A stretch of DNA of 64,000 nucleotides from Planctomonas deserti (lineage in GTDB: Bacteria > Actinomycetota > Actinomycetes > Actinomycetales > Microbacteriaceae), in the NCBI RefSeq assembly GCF_003067705.1, contig NZ_QANL01000002.1, positions 124,001 to 188,000 on the forward strand, written 5' to 3'. Below, in pieces: positions 19,887 to 28,228 of this stretch (positions are counted from its first letter, which is position 1; the number at the start of each line of letters is the position of its first letter). A program made the position numbers and the translations under genes. The notes beneath the pieces are model-generated. The model saw only the letters and a list, made by a program, of their open reading frames with translations, had not been told where the DNA came from and did not search any database.

Positions 19887-20807
19887 GTGTCAACGGTCGA
19901 CACGCGTGTCGCCCTCTGGGTCGACATCGCCGCGGAGATGCTCTCGGCCCCCCTCACCGAGTTCCCGGTCGAGGTGATCGGTCGCGGGCTGATCGACTCC
20001 TTCGAGGCCGATTACGCGGCGATCAGCTGGCGGCACGTCGACGGCAGGAGCGGCCTGCGCTCCGTCACCCGCCCGGGCGCGGCCCACGGCGGGCACAGCG
20101 CCCCCGATGCCACCGCGCTCGCCGTGACGGCGGTCACGTCGCCGCTCCTCGACCACCACCCCCTCGTGCGCTGGTTCATCGCCACGGACAGCGGGGCGCC
20201 GCAGTCGATGCGACGCGTGCCGGAGGCGGTGCGGTCGGACAGGTCGGCCGATGCGATCGACCTCCTGCACCTCATCGGCTCCGACCAGGAGCTCTCGATC
20301 CCGCTGCACCTCCAGGGGGTGTCCCACCACGTCGTCGTCGTCGGCCGGGCGGGCAGCGCGGACTTCTCGAACGACGACATGGCGGTGGCCAGGCGGCTGC
20401 AGCCGCTGCTGCTTGCCGTGCACCGTCAGGTCCACGTCCTCGGACTGGCCCTGCCCGGCGTGCGACCGCCCGGGTCCGCTCTCCTCGGTGCCGGTGCCGG
20501 TGCCGGTGCCGGTGCCGGTGCCGCCGCCGGTCTGCCGGAGAGCCGGCCGTCCGACCTCGGGCTATCCGGCCGCGAGCTCGCCGTGCTGCAGCTCCTGGCC
20601 TCGGGCCGCACGGCCGGTGCGATCGGCTGGGCCCTCGGCTGCTCGGGCCGCACCGTGCAGAAGCACCTCGAGCACGTCTACCGCAAGCTCGGCGTGCGCG
20701 ATCGCGTCAACGCCGTGCGCGTCGGGCGGGAGGCCGGGCTCATCCGCATGTCCGCACCGCCGTCTGGCCCTGAGGCGAGCGGACCCCGCGCCCTGCTGCG
20801 CCCGTAG
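19887..20807 (+). CDS. LuxR-family transcriptional regulator
   Basis: 306 aa from GTG 19887. The N-terminal 200 residues look like a GAF-type sensor (strands with SIPLHLQGVSHHVVVVGR). A low-complexity linker of six perfect GGTGCC repeats (20487-20522, GAGAGA...) follows, and a C-terminal LuxR HTH lies at about 224-286 (LSGRELAVLQLLASGRTAGAIG ... TVQKHLEHVYRKLGV). There is no receiver domain or membrane helix. A TACGGT box 6 nt before the GTG and a poor ribosome site suggest a leaderless mRNA. It is divergent from the SnoaL-like gene. Confidence 0.85.
   Translation: MSTVDTRVALWVDIAAEMLSAPLTEFPVEVIGRGLIDSFEADYAAISWRHVDGRSGLRSVTRPGAAHGGHSAPDATALAVTAVTSPLLDHHPLVRWFIATDSGAPQSMRRVPEAVRSDRSADAIDLLHLIGSDQELSIPLHLQGVSHHVVVVGRAGSADFSNDDMAVARRLQPLLLAVHRQVHVLGLALPGVRPPGSALLGAGAGAGAGAGAAAGLPESRPSDLGLSGRELAVLQLLASGRTAGAIGWALGCSGRTVQKHLEHVYRKLGVRDRVNAVRVGREAGLIRMSAPPSGPEASGPRALLRP
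20487..20522 (+). repeat. six perfect tandem GGTGCC repeats in the luxR gene
   Basis: Uninterrupted 6 x 6 nt repeat encoding Gly-Ala dipeptides in the linker between the sensor and DNA-binding domains. It is prone to slippage, with length changes that keep the frame. Confidence 0.9.
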
Positions 20808-20821
20808 CGGGGCGGCGCGGC

Positions 20822-21679
20822 TCAGCCCGCGAAGTCGTGGACCGTGCCGCCCGCGACCCCGACCTCGGCGCGGAACACCGCGCCCGCCGTCGGCTCCTCG
20901 CCGGTGTCGATGCCCTCCTGTGACGTCGTGATGAACAGGGTGCGGCCGTCCTGCCCGCCGAACGCGCACGCCGTCACGTGGGAGGCGGGCAGCCGCAGCT
21001 CCTCGGTGAGCACGCCGCCCGCGTCGTACCGGCGGACGGCGGAGCCGCCGAACAGGGCGACCCACACGCCGCCCTCCGCGTCGATGGCCATGCCGTCCGG
21101 CGCCCCGTCGTCCGGGTCGATGACCGCGAAGGGCCGTCGATGGCTGAAGGCGCCGGTGTCCCCGTCGAAGTCGAAGGCGTCCACGCGGCCCGTCTCGGTG
21201 TCGTTGTAGTAGACGGTGCCGCCGTCGGCGCTCCACTGGATACCGTTGGACACCGTCACGCCCGAGAGGACGGTCCGCACGCTCCGGTCGGGGTCGAGGC
21301 GGTACAGGGAGCCCGCGCCCGGCGTGCCCTCGTAGGCCATCGACCCGCAGTAAAAGCGGCCCTGCGGATCGCAGCCGCCCTCGTTCATGCGCACGGCGTC
21401 GTCCGAGAACACCGGGGGGAGCGTCTCCGTCACGGCGAGGGAGTCGTCGGTGAGCGCGAAGCCCCGCTCGACCCCCACGACGAAGCCGCCGTCGCGGCGG
21501 GCGCGCACGACGGCCGCCACATCGCCCACGACGGAGCGGGTGAGCCCACCATCGGGCGACAGCGCAACGACCGCCCCGGCGAGCATGTCGACGAAGAGCA
21601 GCCGGCCGCCCCGCCAATCCCAGTACGGACCCTCCCCGTGGAAGGTGCACGGGTCCGTCAGTTGCTCCACCGCTGCCAT
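20822..21679 (-). CDS. SMP-30/gluconolactonase-family sugar lactonase
   Basis: 285 aa from ATG 21679 (GGAGG upstream). It is a six-bladed SMP-30/LRE beta-propeller: the metal-binding Glu near the N-terminus is in CTFHGEGPYWDW, the Asn/Asp ligands are in VSNGIQWSADG and PDGMAIDAEGGVWVALFGG. These enzymes open sugar-acid lactones such as gluconolactone in oxidative sugar breakdown. It diverges from a fucose-isomerase-like gene, so both may act on the same sugar. No signal peptide; cytoplasmic. Confidence 0.9.
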   Translation of the reverse strand: MAAVEQLTDPCTFHGEGPYWDWRGGRLLFVDMLAGAVVALSPDGGLTRSVVGDVAAVVRARRDGGFVVGVERGFALTDDSLAVTETLPPVFSDDAVRMNEGGCDPQGRFYCGSMAYEGTPGAGSLYRLDPDRSVRTVLSGVTVSNGIQWSADGGTVYYNDTETGRVDAFDFDGDTGAFSHRRPFAVIDPDDGAPDGMAIDAEGGVWVALFGGSAVRRYDAGGVLTEELRLPASHVTACAFGGQDGRTLFITTSQEGIDTGEEPTAGAVFRAEVGVAGGTVHDFAG

Positions 21680-21869
21680 CGTCCGCTCCTCCGTCGACGG
21701 GACGCCGTCGCGACCCTTCGGCAACGCTATTCCGGTGTGGCGTCCGCCGTCGGCGCCCGGCTCGCCGCGGGGCTCGTCGCGGGCTCTCGGACGGCAGCGG
21801 GGGCGCCCGATGCTTGCCCATGAAATCGATTTCTGCGACGCTGTGTCCACACGATGCGAAGGAGCATGC

Positions 21870-23507
21870 ATGAGCACGACGTACACGCTGCCGGAGGCGC
21901 CCTCCCGGCCGACGTCCGCCGAGAAGACCGCCTACCTGATCGCGAGCGGCGACCTCCGGGAGTCCGCGAACACGGCCGGCTGGCCCACCCAGGAGGCGAT
22001 GGAGGCCGCTATCACCAGCGCGTTCGAGGACCTCGGCTGGCGCGTCCAGCGGGCGAACCCCGTCGACCCCGAGCTCGGTCACGGGTTCATCCGTAGCCAG
22101 CGGATGGGGCTCGAGGTATTCAAGTCGATCCCGCCGGACGCGCCGCTCATCGTCGCAGAGGCGGTCTGGCAGTACAGCCACCACGTCCTGGCCGGCCTGC
22201 GCACCCACCGCGGCCCCATCCTCACCGTGGCGAACTTCGCGGGGGACTGGCCCGGCCTTGTCGGCCTGCTCGGCCTGAACGCGGGGCTCACCAAGATGGA
22301 CAAGGAGTACTCGACCATCTGGAGCGTCGACTTCACGGACGACTGGTTCCGGGACGGACTCCGGAGCTGGGTGGAGACCGGGCGCATCGAGCACGACGAC
22401 TCGCACGTGCGCCCGCTGCCCGAACTCCCCGACAGCCCCGAGAAGCAGCTGGGCGTCGCTCTCGCCGAGCAGCTCCTGGCGGACAAGGCGCTCATCGGCG
22501 TGTTCGACGAGGGCTGCATGGGCATGTACAACGCGATCTTCGACGACGAGCTGCTGAACGGGCTCGGCATCTATAAGGAGCGCCTGTCGCAATCGGCGCT
22601 CTACGCGGAGATGCTCACCGTCGGCGACGACGAGGCGGCGGCCGTGGGGGAGTGGCTGCGGGACCGCGGCATGACGTTCCGCCTGGGCACCGACGAGTCG
22701 ACGGAGCTCACCGAGGCCCAGCTCACCTGGCAGTACAAGATGTACATCGCCGCCCTGCGCATCGCGGACGACTTCGGCCTCGATGCGGTCGGCATCCAGT
22801 ACCAGCAGGGCCTGAAGGACCTGGTGCCGGCGAGCGACCTGGCGGAGGGGCTGCTGAACAGCACCGACCGTCCGCCCGTGCGCAGCCGCGACGGCGGCCG
22901 CGTGCTGCACGAGGGGCGGGCGTTCCCGCACTTCAACGAGGCGGACGAGGGGGTCGCGGTCGACGCCCTGATCACGGACCGCGTCTGGCGGGCGATGGGC
23001 CTCGTTCCCGACAACACGCTGCACGACGTGCGCTGGGGCGAGGACTTCGAGGGCCGCTTCGTCTGGGTCTACGAGATCTCGGGGTCGGTGCCCGCGTCGC
23101 ACCTCGGTGGCTACGAGCACGCCGAGGGGTGGCGGCAGCACCCGGTCTTCTTCCCCGCGGGCGGCAGCACGATCAACGGCGTCTCGAAGCCCGGCGAGGT
23201 TGTGCTCAGCAGGGTCTTCATCGCGGACGGCGTGCTCAACGTCGACCTCTTCCGCGGCACCGTCGTCGAGCTCCCGGAGGAGGAGACGACGCGGCGCAAG
23301 GAGGCGACCAACCCCGAGTGGCCCATCGCGCACGTCGTGCTGCACGACGTGACGCGCGACCAGTTCATGGCTCGGCACAAGGCGAACCACGCGCAGCTCG
23401 TCTACGCGCCGGACGCGGAGACCGCGGACCGGGCCCTGCTCGCCAAGGCGGCCATGTTCGAGGCGCTCGGCGTGCGGGTGCACCTCGTCGGGGCGGTGAA
23501 CGTCTAG
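21870..23507 (+). CDS. L-fucose/L-arabinose isomerase-like protein
   Basis: 545 aa from ATG 21870 (GAAGGAG upstream). It resembles the FucI-type isomerase superfamily: an N-terminal Rossmann-like half (LIVAEAVWQYSHHVLAGL, GPILTVANFAGDWPGLVG), a central VFDEGCMGMYNAIFDD segment with acidic metal-ligand candidates, GLDAVGIQYQQGLKD, and a C-terminal beta domain. FucI members convert aldoses to ketoses with a divalent metal, but family members of this length in actinobacteria are not well characterised, so the substrate is open. It ends at a strong hairpin terminator and diverges from the SMP-30 lactonase. Confidence 0.7.
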   Translation: MSTTYTLPEAPSRPTSAEKTAYLIASGDLRESANTAGWPTQEAMEAAITSAFEDLGWRVQRANPVDPELGHGFIRSQRMGLEVFKSIPPDAPLIVAEAVWQYSHHVLAGLRTHRGPILTVANFAGDWPGLVGLLGLNAGLTKMDKEYSTIWSVDFTDDWFRDGLRSWVETGRIEHDDSHVRPLPELPDSPEKQLGVALAEQLLADKALIGVFDEGCMGMYNAIFDDELLNGLGIYKERLSQSALYAEMLTVGDDEAAAVGEWLRDRGMTFRLGTDESTELTEAQLTWQYKMYIAALRIADDFGLDAVGIQYQQGLKDLVPASDLAEGLLNSTDRPPVRSRDGGRVLHEGRAFPHFNEADEGVAVDALITDRVWRAMGLVPDNTLHDVRWGEDFEGRFVWVYEISGSVPASHLGGYEHAEGWRQHPVFFPAGGSTINGVSKPGEVVLSRVFIADGVLNVDLFRGTVVELPEEETTRRKEATNPEWPIAHVVLHDVTRDQFMARHKANHAQLVYAPDAETADRALLAKAAMFEALGVRVHLVGAVNV

Positions 23508-23522
23508 CCGTCGCAGAACGTC

Positions 23523-23557
23523 AAGGGGCCCGGGATCGAATCGATCCCGGGCCCCTT
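23523..23557. terminator. perfect long hairpin terminator
   Basis: 35-nt perfect inverted repeat (17-nt arms around one A) between the convergent fucose-isomerase-like and yihY genes. Confidence 0.85.
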
Positions 23558-23598
23558 GTCGTCCTCGCCGCGCCGAGCGCGGTAGGAGGACTACCGCG

Positions 23599-24705
23599 TC
23601 AGCGCTTGTTCTTGTCCTTGTCCTTGTCCTTGTCGTCGTCGACCGTGGTCTTGCCATCGGTCTTGCCGTTCGACTGGCGCAGGCGACGGCCGATCAGCAC
23701 GTCCTCCGCCACCTTGTCGGCGAGCTTGTCGCTCTGCTTGGTGTCGCGCGGCGGGAGCTGGATGTTCTCCTCCGCCTCGATGCCCGCCTGCAGCTCGCGC
23801 ACGCGCTCGATCTCGGCGTCGAACTCGGCGCCGAAGAGCAGCGCGATGTTCGTGATCCACACCCAGAGCAGGAAGACGATCATCGTGCCGAGGGCGCCGT
23901 AGGTGGCGTTGTAGCTGCCGAAGTTCGAGACGTAGAACGCGAAGCCGATGGACGCGATGACCCACACGACGAGCGCCAGCAGCGCACCCATGCTCATCCA
24001 ACGGAACTTCGGCTGCTTCACGTTGGGCGTCGCGTAGTAGAGAATCGCGACCAGCAGCACCATGATGCCCGCGAGAACAGGCCACTTGACGATGTTCCAG
24101 ACCGTGACGGCGAAGTCGCCGAGGCCGATGGCCGCGCCGACGCGCTCCGCGATGGGTCCGCTCAGCACGAGCAGCAGCCCGGCGATCACGAGCAGGAGCA
24201 CCGTGATGATCGTGATGACGAACATCGTCGGGCGCAGCTTGTAGAACGGACGCCCCTCCTGGATGGAGTAGATGCGGTTCATCGCCCGGGCGAAGGCGCC
24301 GACGTAGCCGGACGCCGACCACAGGGCGCCGAGGAGACCGGTGACGAAGGCGAAGCCCGCCGCGGGGGTCTCGACGAGGCTCGTGATGGGCTCGCGCAGC
24401 CCCTCGATCATGCTCGGCGAGACGAAGCTGGCCATGATGTCGAGCACCGCGTTCGTCGTCGCGCCGGCCTGGCCGAACAGGCCGAGGAGCGACACGATCG
24501 CCAGGAGCGCGGGGAACAGCGCCAGGGTGGCGTAGTAGGTCAGCGCGGCAGCGAGGTCCGTGCACTGGTCGGTCGTGAACTCGCGCATGGTCTTGCGCAG
24601 CACGTACTTCCAGCTCGGCTTGGTGACGTCATCCGGCGAGTCAGGCTTGCGCTCGTCGTCGGGGTGCGGCGCATTCTTCTCTCGAGTCGATGCCTTCTCA
24701 GCCAC
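23599..24705 (-). CDS. YihY/BrkB-family inner membrane protein
   Basis: 368 aa polytopic protein of the YihY/virulence factor BrkB family. About six transmembrane helices lie between residues 45 and 290, beginning DQCTDLAAALTYYATLALFPAL, a characteristic YihY motif. The C-terminus is a charged tail with a Lys-Asp repeat (DKDKDKDKNKR) from a (GACAAG)n tract. It overlaps the DUF3618 gene by 8 nt and ends an operon holin-like/DUF3618/YihY. The transported substrate is unknown; members were once mis-annotated as RNase BN. Confidence 0.88.
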   Translation of the reverse strand: MAEKASTREKNAPHPDDERKPDSPDDVTKPSWKYVLRKTMREFTTDQCTDLAAALTYYATLALFPALLAIVSLLGLFGQAGATTNAVLDIMASFVSPSMIEGLREPITSLVETPAAGFAFVTGLLGALWSASGYVGAFARAMNRIYSIQEGRPFYKLRPTMFVITIITVLLLVIAGLLLVLSGPIAERVGAAIGLGDFAVTVWNIVKWPVLAGIMVLLVAILYYATPNVKQPKFRWMSMGALLALVVWVIASIGFAFYVSNFGSYNATYGALGTMIVFLLWVWITNIALLFGAEFDAEIERVRELQAGIEAEENIQLPPRDTKQSDKLADKVAEDVLIGRRLRQSNGKTDGKTTVDDDKDKDKDKNKR

Positions 24706-24964
24706 GACCCCTCCTCACGATAAGAACGATGGACGTCACGAGCGTCGCCGCCGTGAGCCCAGCGGTTGCCAGAATGGGACCGGGATCCTCCCGGTACTGG
24801 CGCTTGATGGTGCGCCAGGTGTGCTTGGCCTTGGCCGGCACGTTGAGTTTGCGTTCGAGCGCGTCGAGCGTCTCGGCGAGCTCGTCGCGGGCGACGGCCA
24901 CCTCGAGCTTGAGCTCGTTCATGCTGAGCCCGCTCTTCGGCTCGTCCTTCGATGAGTCGCTCAT
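24698..24964 (-). CDS. DUF3618 protein
   Basis: 88 aa. An amphipathic N-terminal helix with LKLEVAVARDELAETLDALERKLNV is the DUF3618 signature, followed by one transmembrane helix (about 66-85) and a basic end. It resembles YqjD-type membrane-anchored stress proteins. It overlaps both neighbours (ATGA with the holin-like gene), so it is co-translated in the envelope operon. Confidence 0.88.
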   Translation of the reverse strand: MSDSSKDEPKSGLSMNELKLEVAVARDELAETLDALERKLNVPAKAKHTWRTIKRQYREDPGPILATAGLTAATLVTSIVLIVRRGRG

Positions 24965-25530
24965 CGTGCGTCCTTCCCTGTGACGACGGACACGTCCGTC
25001 TTCACGCTCTCGATGGACTCCTCCGGAACGGGAGGTACGCCCTTCTTCAGCTTCTTGATGCCCAGGAGGGCGAGCACGGCAGCGAGGATCAGGAAGATCG
25101 CGGCCACGATGAGCGCCGCAGCCCAGCCGGGCAGCACCTCGGCGAGCCCCATGACCGCCGCGCTCACGAGCACGGCGAAGAACACGAGCGCGAAGAACGC
25201 GGCGGCCACCAGGAGCCCCGCGCCGATGCCGGCCGCCTTGAGCTTCGTGGTGAGTTCGAGCTTCGCGAGCTGGAGCTCGCTCTTGACGAGCCGGGTGACC
25301 CTGTCCGGCAGGTCCTTCACCAGGTTGCCGAGCGAGGGTCCGTCATCCTTCTGCCAGGACGAGTCCCGCGAGCCGGAGCCCGACGACTTCGAGCCCGGGA
25401 ACCTCGCGCCGGCGAACCGGGAGCCCTTGGACCCGGAGCCGTCCGGCTTCGAGCTCGTGGACGACGAGCCGTCCGGCTTCGAGCCCGTGGACGACGGATC
25501 GACCGGAACTGCTCTCGACGGTGTGGTCAC
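24961..25530 (-). CDS. phage-holin-like family (YqjE/DUF1469 type) membrane protein
   Basis: 189 aa from GTG 25530 (AAGGAG upstream). The N-terminal 70 residues are Ser/Gly/Lys-rich and repetitive (two SKPDGS blocks). Then comes a DUF1469-like core with an amphipathic helix (LVKSELQLAKLELTTKLKAAG) and two transmembrane helices (about 100-125 and 130-155). The family is called phage holin but is chromosomal in actinobacteria and pairs with DUF3618 proteins. It starts the three-gene operon with DUF3618 and YihY. Confidence 0.85.
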   Translation of the reverse strand: MTTPSRAVPVDPSSTGSKPDGSSSTSSKPDGSGSKGSRFAGARFPGSKSSGSGSRDSSWQKDDGPSLGNLVKDLPDRVTRLVKSELQLAKLELTTKLKAAGIGAGLLVAAAFFALVFFAVLVSAAVMGLAEVLPGWAAALIVAAIFLILAAVLALLGIKKLKKGVPPVPEESIESVKTDVSVVTGKDAR

Positions 25531-25573
25531 GGGAGCTCCTTCCTCAGTGGGGGCCAGCGGCGGCTGCGAGCCG

Positions 25574-25891
25574 TCAGGCTCCGCTGCCACTCTCGGTCGT
25601 CGTCGGGATCTCGTACGTCGTGCCGTCGGTGGACGAGGACGAGCCCGTCGATCCACCCTTGCCCGTGACCTTGCCGACGGCGCCCTTGGCGGTCTCCGTC
25701 ACCTTCTGCTGCACGACGGGTGCCTTCTCCTTGACGAACGACTGCGCGTCGCTGACCGTCTTCTGCACCTTCTCGTCGTTCCAGAGCGCGGATGCGCGGG
25801 CGGCGATCTTCTCGTAGCTCCGGCGTCCCGCGCGTGCCCCGAGCACGTAACCGATGGCTGCGCCGGTCGCGAATACAAGCTTGCCTCTCAT
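25574..25891 (-). CDS. YtxH-like membrane-anchored stress protein
   Basis: 105 aa from ATG 25891. It starts MRGKLVFATGAAIGYVLGARAGRRSYEKI, a short membrane segment with glycine-zipper features as in YtxH-type proteins. A helical, Lys/Val-rich region (coiled-coil/LEA-like, AQSFVKEKAPVVQQKVTETAKGAV) and a Ser/Thr/Gly-rich tail follow. It lies 43 nt upstream of the holin-like gene in the same direction and is divergent from the PRC/DUF2382 gene. Function unknown; it fits a general envelope-stress set. Confidence 0.8.
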   Translation of the reverse strand: MRGKLVFATGAAIGYVLGARAGRRSYEKIAARASALWNDEKVQKTVSDAQSFVKEKAPVVQQKVTETAKGAVGKVTGKGGSTGSSSSTDGTTYEIPTTTESGSGA

Positions 25892-26128
25892 GGCATCTCC
25901 CGTTCGGTGAGTGTGTCGATGATGTGGGTGGAGCCCTACCGGATGACGGAAGGGCTCGATGTCAACGTACCCCGATCGGGGGGGACGTGTGTTCCGGGCG
26001 GCGGCTGCGCGCGGGGCGGACGATGGCACTGGCGCACCCCGATGTCAACCACCTAGGCGCGGCACCTAGCCAGTGCTTGCGTTGATCCGTACGTGTTCCA
26101 CCACGCCCATATGACTGGAGAAGACACA

Positions 26129-26995
26129 ATGGCGCTAACGCAGAACAACCTGAATGACATCCTGAACAACAAGGGGACGGTGCTCAGCAGCTCGGGCGAC
26201 AAGATCGGCTCGGTCGACCAGTTCTATGTAGACGACGCGAGCGGACGCATCGCGTGGGTCTCCGTCCACACCGGACTCTTCGGCACCTCCGAGTCCTACA
26301 TCCCCCTCGACGACGCAACGGTGCAGGGCAACGACGTCGTCGTGCCTTACACCAAGGACCAGGTCAAGGACGCCCCCAAGGTCAACACCGACGGCGGAGC
26401 GCTCGAAGAGGACGACCAGGACGTGCTCTACCGTCACTACGGCATCGGCAGCACCGGCTTCGCTGACACCGGCGCGACCGGCGGCTACACCGACACCACC
26501 ACCACCACCACGACGGACGCCAACTACACCGGCGCCGGCGTCGGAACGGGCCTCGGCACCGACGCGGGTCACGACACCTCCGGCCCCAACACGGACGAGG
26601 CCATGACCCGCTCCGAGGAGCGCGTCAACGTCGGCACCCGCCAGACCGAGACCGGTCGTGCGCGTCTGCGCAAGTTCATCGTGACCGAGAACGTCACCAC
26701 CACGGTGCCGGTCAGCCACGAAGAGGTGCGCATCGAGCGCGAGCCCATCACCGAGGGCAACGTCGGCGCAGCGCTGAGCGGCGGCGACCTGACCGAGGAG
26801 GAGCACGAGGTCATCCTGCACGCCGAGCGCCCCGTGGTCGAGAAGGAGACGGTCCCCGTCGAGCGCGTGCGTCTCGACAAGGACGTCGTCACCGAGACCG
26901 AGACGGTGTCGAGCGACGTCCGCAAGGAAGAGATCGACTTCGACGTCGACGGCAACGCCCGTCCCGGCGACGGCATCCCCGGCAACGGCCGCTAG
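26129..26995 (+). CDS. PRC-barrel and DUF2382 domain stress protein
   Basis: 288 aa from ATG 26129 (GGAG upstream). The N-terminal PRC-barrel (about 10-85, LSSSGDKIGSVDQFYVDD ... WVSVHTGLF) is joined by a Thr/Gly-rich linker, with a poly-Thr run near 140, to a C-terminal DUF2382 domain (about 165-275, EERVNVGTRQTETGRARLRK ... ERVRLDKDVVTETETVSSDVRKEEIDFD). Such proteins are abundant general-stress proteins in Deinococcus and actinobacteria. It lies divergent from the YtxH-like gene. Confidence 0.9.
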   Translation: MALTQNNLNDILNNKGTVLSSSGDKIGSVDQFYVDDASGRIAWVSVHTGLFGTSESYIPLDDATVQGNDVVVPYTKDQVKDAPKVNTDGGALEEDDQDVLYRHYGIGSTGFADTGATGGYTDTTTTTTTDANYTGAGVGTGLGTDAGHDTSGPNTDEAMTRSEERVNVGTRQTETGRARLRKFIVTENVTTTVPVSHEEVRIEREPITEGNVGAALSGGDLTEEEHEVILHAERPVVEKETVPVERVRLDKDVVTETETVSSDVRKEEIDFDVDGNARPGDGIPGNGR

Positions 26996-27009
26996 AGCCG
27001 GTTCCTCCC

Positions 27010-27372
27010 GTGAAGGTCAAGAAGGTCGCGCCGACGAGCGGACCCCTTGACAAGCGGAATCTTCTCCTGGCCGCTGTCGCCTGGGTCGCGGGCCGAATAG
27101 GCTCCGGCTCGGGCGGCACGGCGGGGAAGTCCGCCGTCAAGAGCGGGCGCCGCGCCGCCGCCGGTGGCAAGAAGGTCGCCGCGTCACGGACCAGGTCGAC
27201 CCGCACGCCCTCGGGCTCGGCGACCGGATCCGCTGTCGACAAGAAGACGCTCAAGGCGGAGAAGGCCAAGCGGAAGGCGCGCGCCAAGAGCGCCGCCGTG
27301 CCGCCAAAGATCGTCGCCAAGCAGTCGCGCAAGGCCGCGAAGCTCACGAAGAAGAGCAGGGCACGCACGTAG
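27010..27372 (+). CDS. basic Lys/Ala-rich small protein
   Basis: 120 aa from GTG 27010, 14 nt after the PRC/DUF2382 gene. The N-terminal 40 residues contain a moderately hydrophobic helix (NLLLAAVAWVAGRIGSG); the rest is extremely rich in Lys, Arg, Ala and Ser, histone-like in composition. It has no recognised domain. It may bind DNA or anionic polymers by charge. The operon ends in a strong hairpin. Confidence 0.6.
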   Translation: MKVKKVAPTSGPLDKRNLLLAAVAWVAGRIGSGSGGTAGKSAVKSGRRAAAGGKKVAASRTRSTRTPSGSATGSAVDKKTLKAEKAKRKARAKSAAVPPKIVAKQSRKAAKLTKKSRART

Positions 27373-27377
27373 CCCGC

Positions 27378-27417
27378 CGCGAGAACGCCCCGACCACCCG
27401 GTCGGGGCGTTCTCGCG
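27378..27417 (+). terminator. perfect 18-bp hairpin terminator
   Basis: Arms 27378-27395 and 27400-27417, 4-nt loop, directly after the basic-protein gene and between convergent transcription units. Confidence 0.85.
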
Positions 27418-27469
27418 TGTACGGGCTCTGTCTCCCGCCTATCGCAGTGCAGGACCCGATGGGTCGCGG

Positions 27470-28228
27470 TCAGAGGCCGCCGGACACCGTGATCACGGCG
27501 CCGGACATGTAGGAAGCGCGCTCGGACAGCGCGTGCGCCACCGTCGGGGCGATGTCCTCGGGCAGACCGGCGCGTCGGAGCGGGATACCGGGGACGGCGC
27601 GGTCGACGCGACCCGCGTCGCCGGCGTCGGCGTGGATGGTCGTGCGCACGATGCCCGGGGAGACGGCGTTCACCCGCACGCCCTCCGGGCCGAGCTCCAC
27701 GGCGAGGCCGCGAGTGAGGGTCTCGACCCCGGCCTTCGCCGCCGCGTAGTGCACGTAGGTGTGCGGCGACCCGGTCGCGGCCGCCAGAGACGTGATGTTG
27801 ACGATGGCACCGCCCCGGCCCCCGCGGGACCTGCTCATCGTGCGCGCCGCAAGTCGGCAGCACAGCACGGTGCCGACGAGGTTCAGCTCGATCACCCGGC
27901 GGATGACGGCCACCGGCGTGTCCGCGAGGTCGCCGATGAAGGACGTGGCGCCGGCGTTGTTCACGAGCCCGGTGACCGGTCCGAGCGTCGCCGCCCGGGC
28001 GAACAGCTCCTCCACCTGCTCCTCGTCCGTCACGTCGGCGCGCACCGGCAGGCAGCGGCCGCCGAGGGCCTCGATCCTGCCCGCCAGTTCGACGGCGGCC
28101 GCCTCGTCGGAGGCGAAGTTCAGGACGACGTCGTGCCCCTCGCGGGCGAGCTCGAGGGAGATGGCGGCGCCGATGCCGCGGGACCCGCCGGTGACGATCG
28201 TGACGGGTCGGGAGGGCGCGTCGATCAT
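27470..28228 (-). CDS. short-chain dehydrogenase/reductase, FabG-like
   Basis: 252 aa classical SDR from ATG 28228. Features: cofactor loop TGGSRGIG (about 14-21), NNAGA, catalytic Ser in ITSLAAAT, YxxxK as YAAAK, and the C-terminal MSGAVITVSGGL. It resembles FabG-type 3-ketoacyl reductases or sugar/alcohol dehydrogenases; the substrate cannot be set. It overlaps the MFS gene stop (ATGA) and is co-translated with it, which suggests export of its product or use of a shared compound. Confidence 0.88.
   Translation of the reverse strand: MIDAPSRPVTIVTGGSRGIGAAISLELAREGHDVVLNFASDEAAAVELAGRIEALGGRCLPVRADVTDEEQVEELFARAATLGPVTGLVNNAGATSFIGDLADTPVAVIRRVIELNLVGTVLCCRLAARTMSRSRGGRGGAIVNITSLAAATGSPHTYVHYAAAKAGVETLTRGLAVELGPEGVRVNAVSPGIVRTTIHADAGDAGRVDRAVPGIPLRRAGLPEDIAPTVAHALSERASYMSGAVITVSGGL

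Noticed and set aside
20562-23657. 1031-codon open frame on the minus strand
   Set aside because: It runs antisense to the fucose-isomerase-like gene and through the SMP-30 gene in the wrong frame; the product is Arg/Gly-rich nonsense typical of GC-rich shadow frames.
24961-25530. Phage holin as a sign of prophage
   Set aside because: The family name is historical; the gene is coupled to DUF3618 and yihY and no other phage gene is present.
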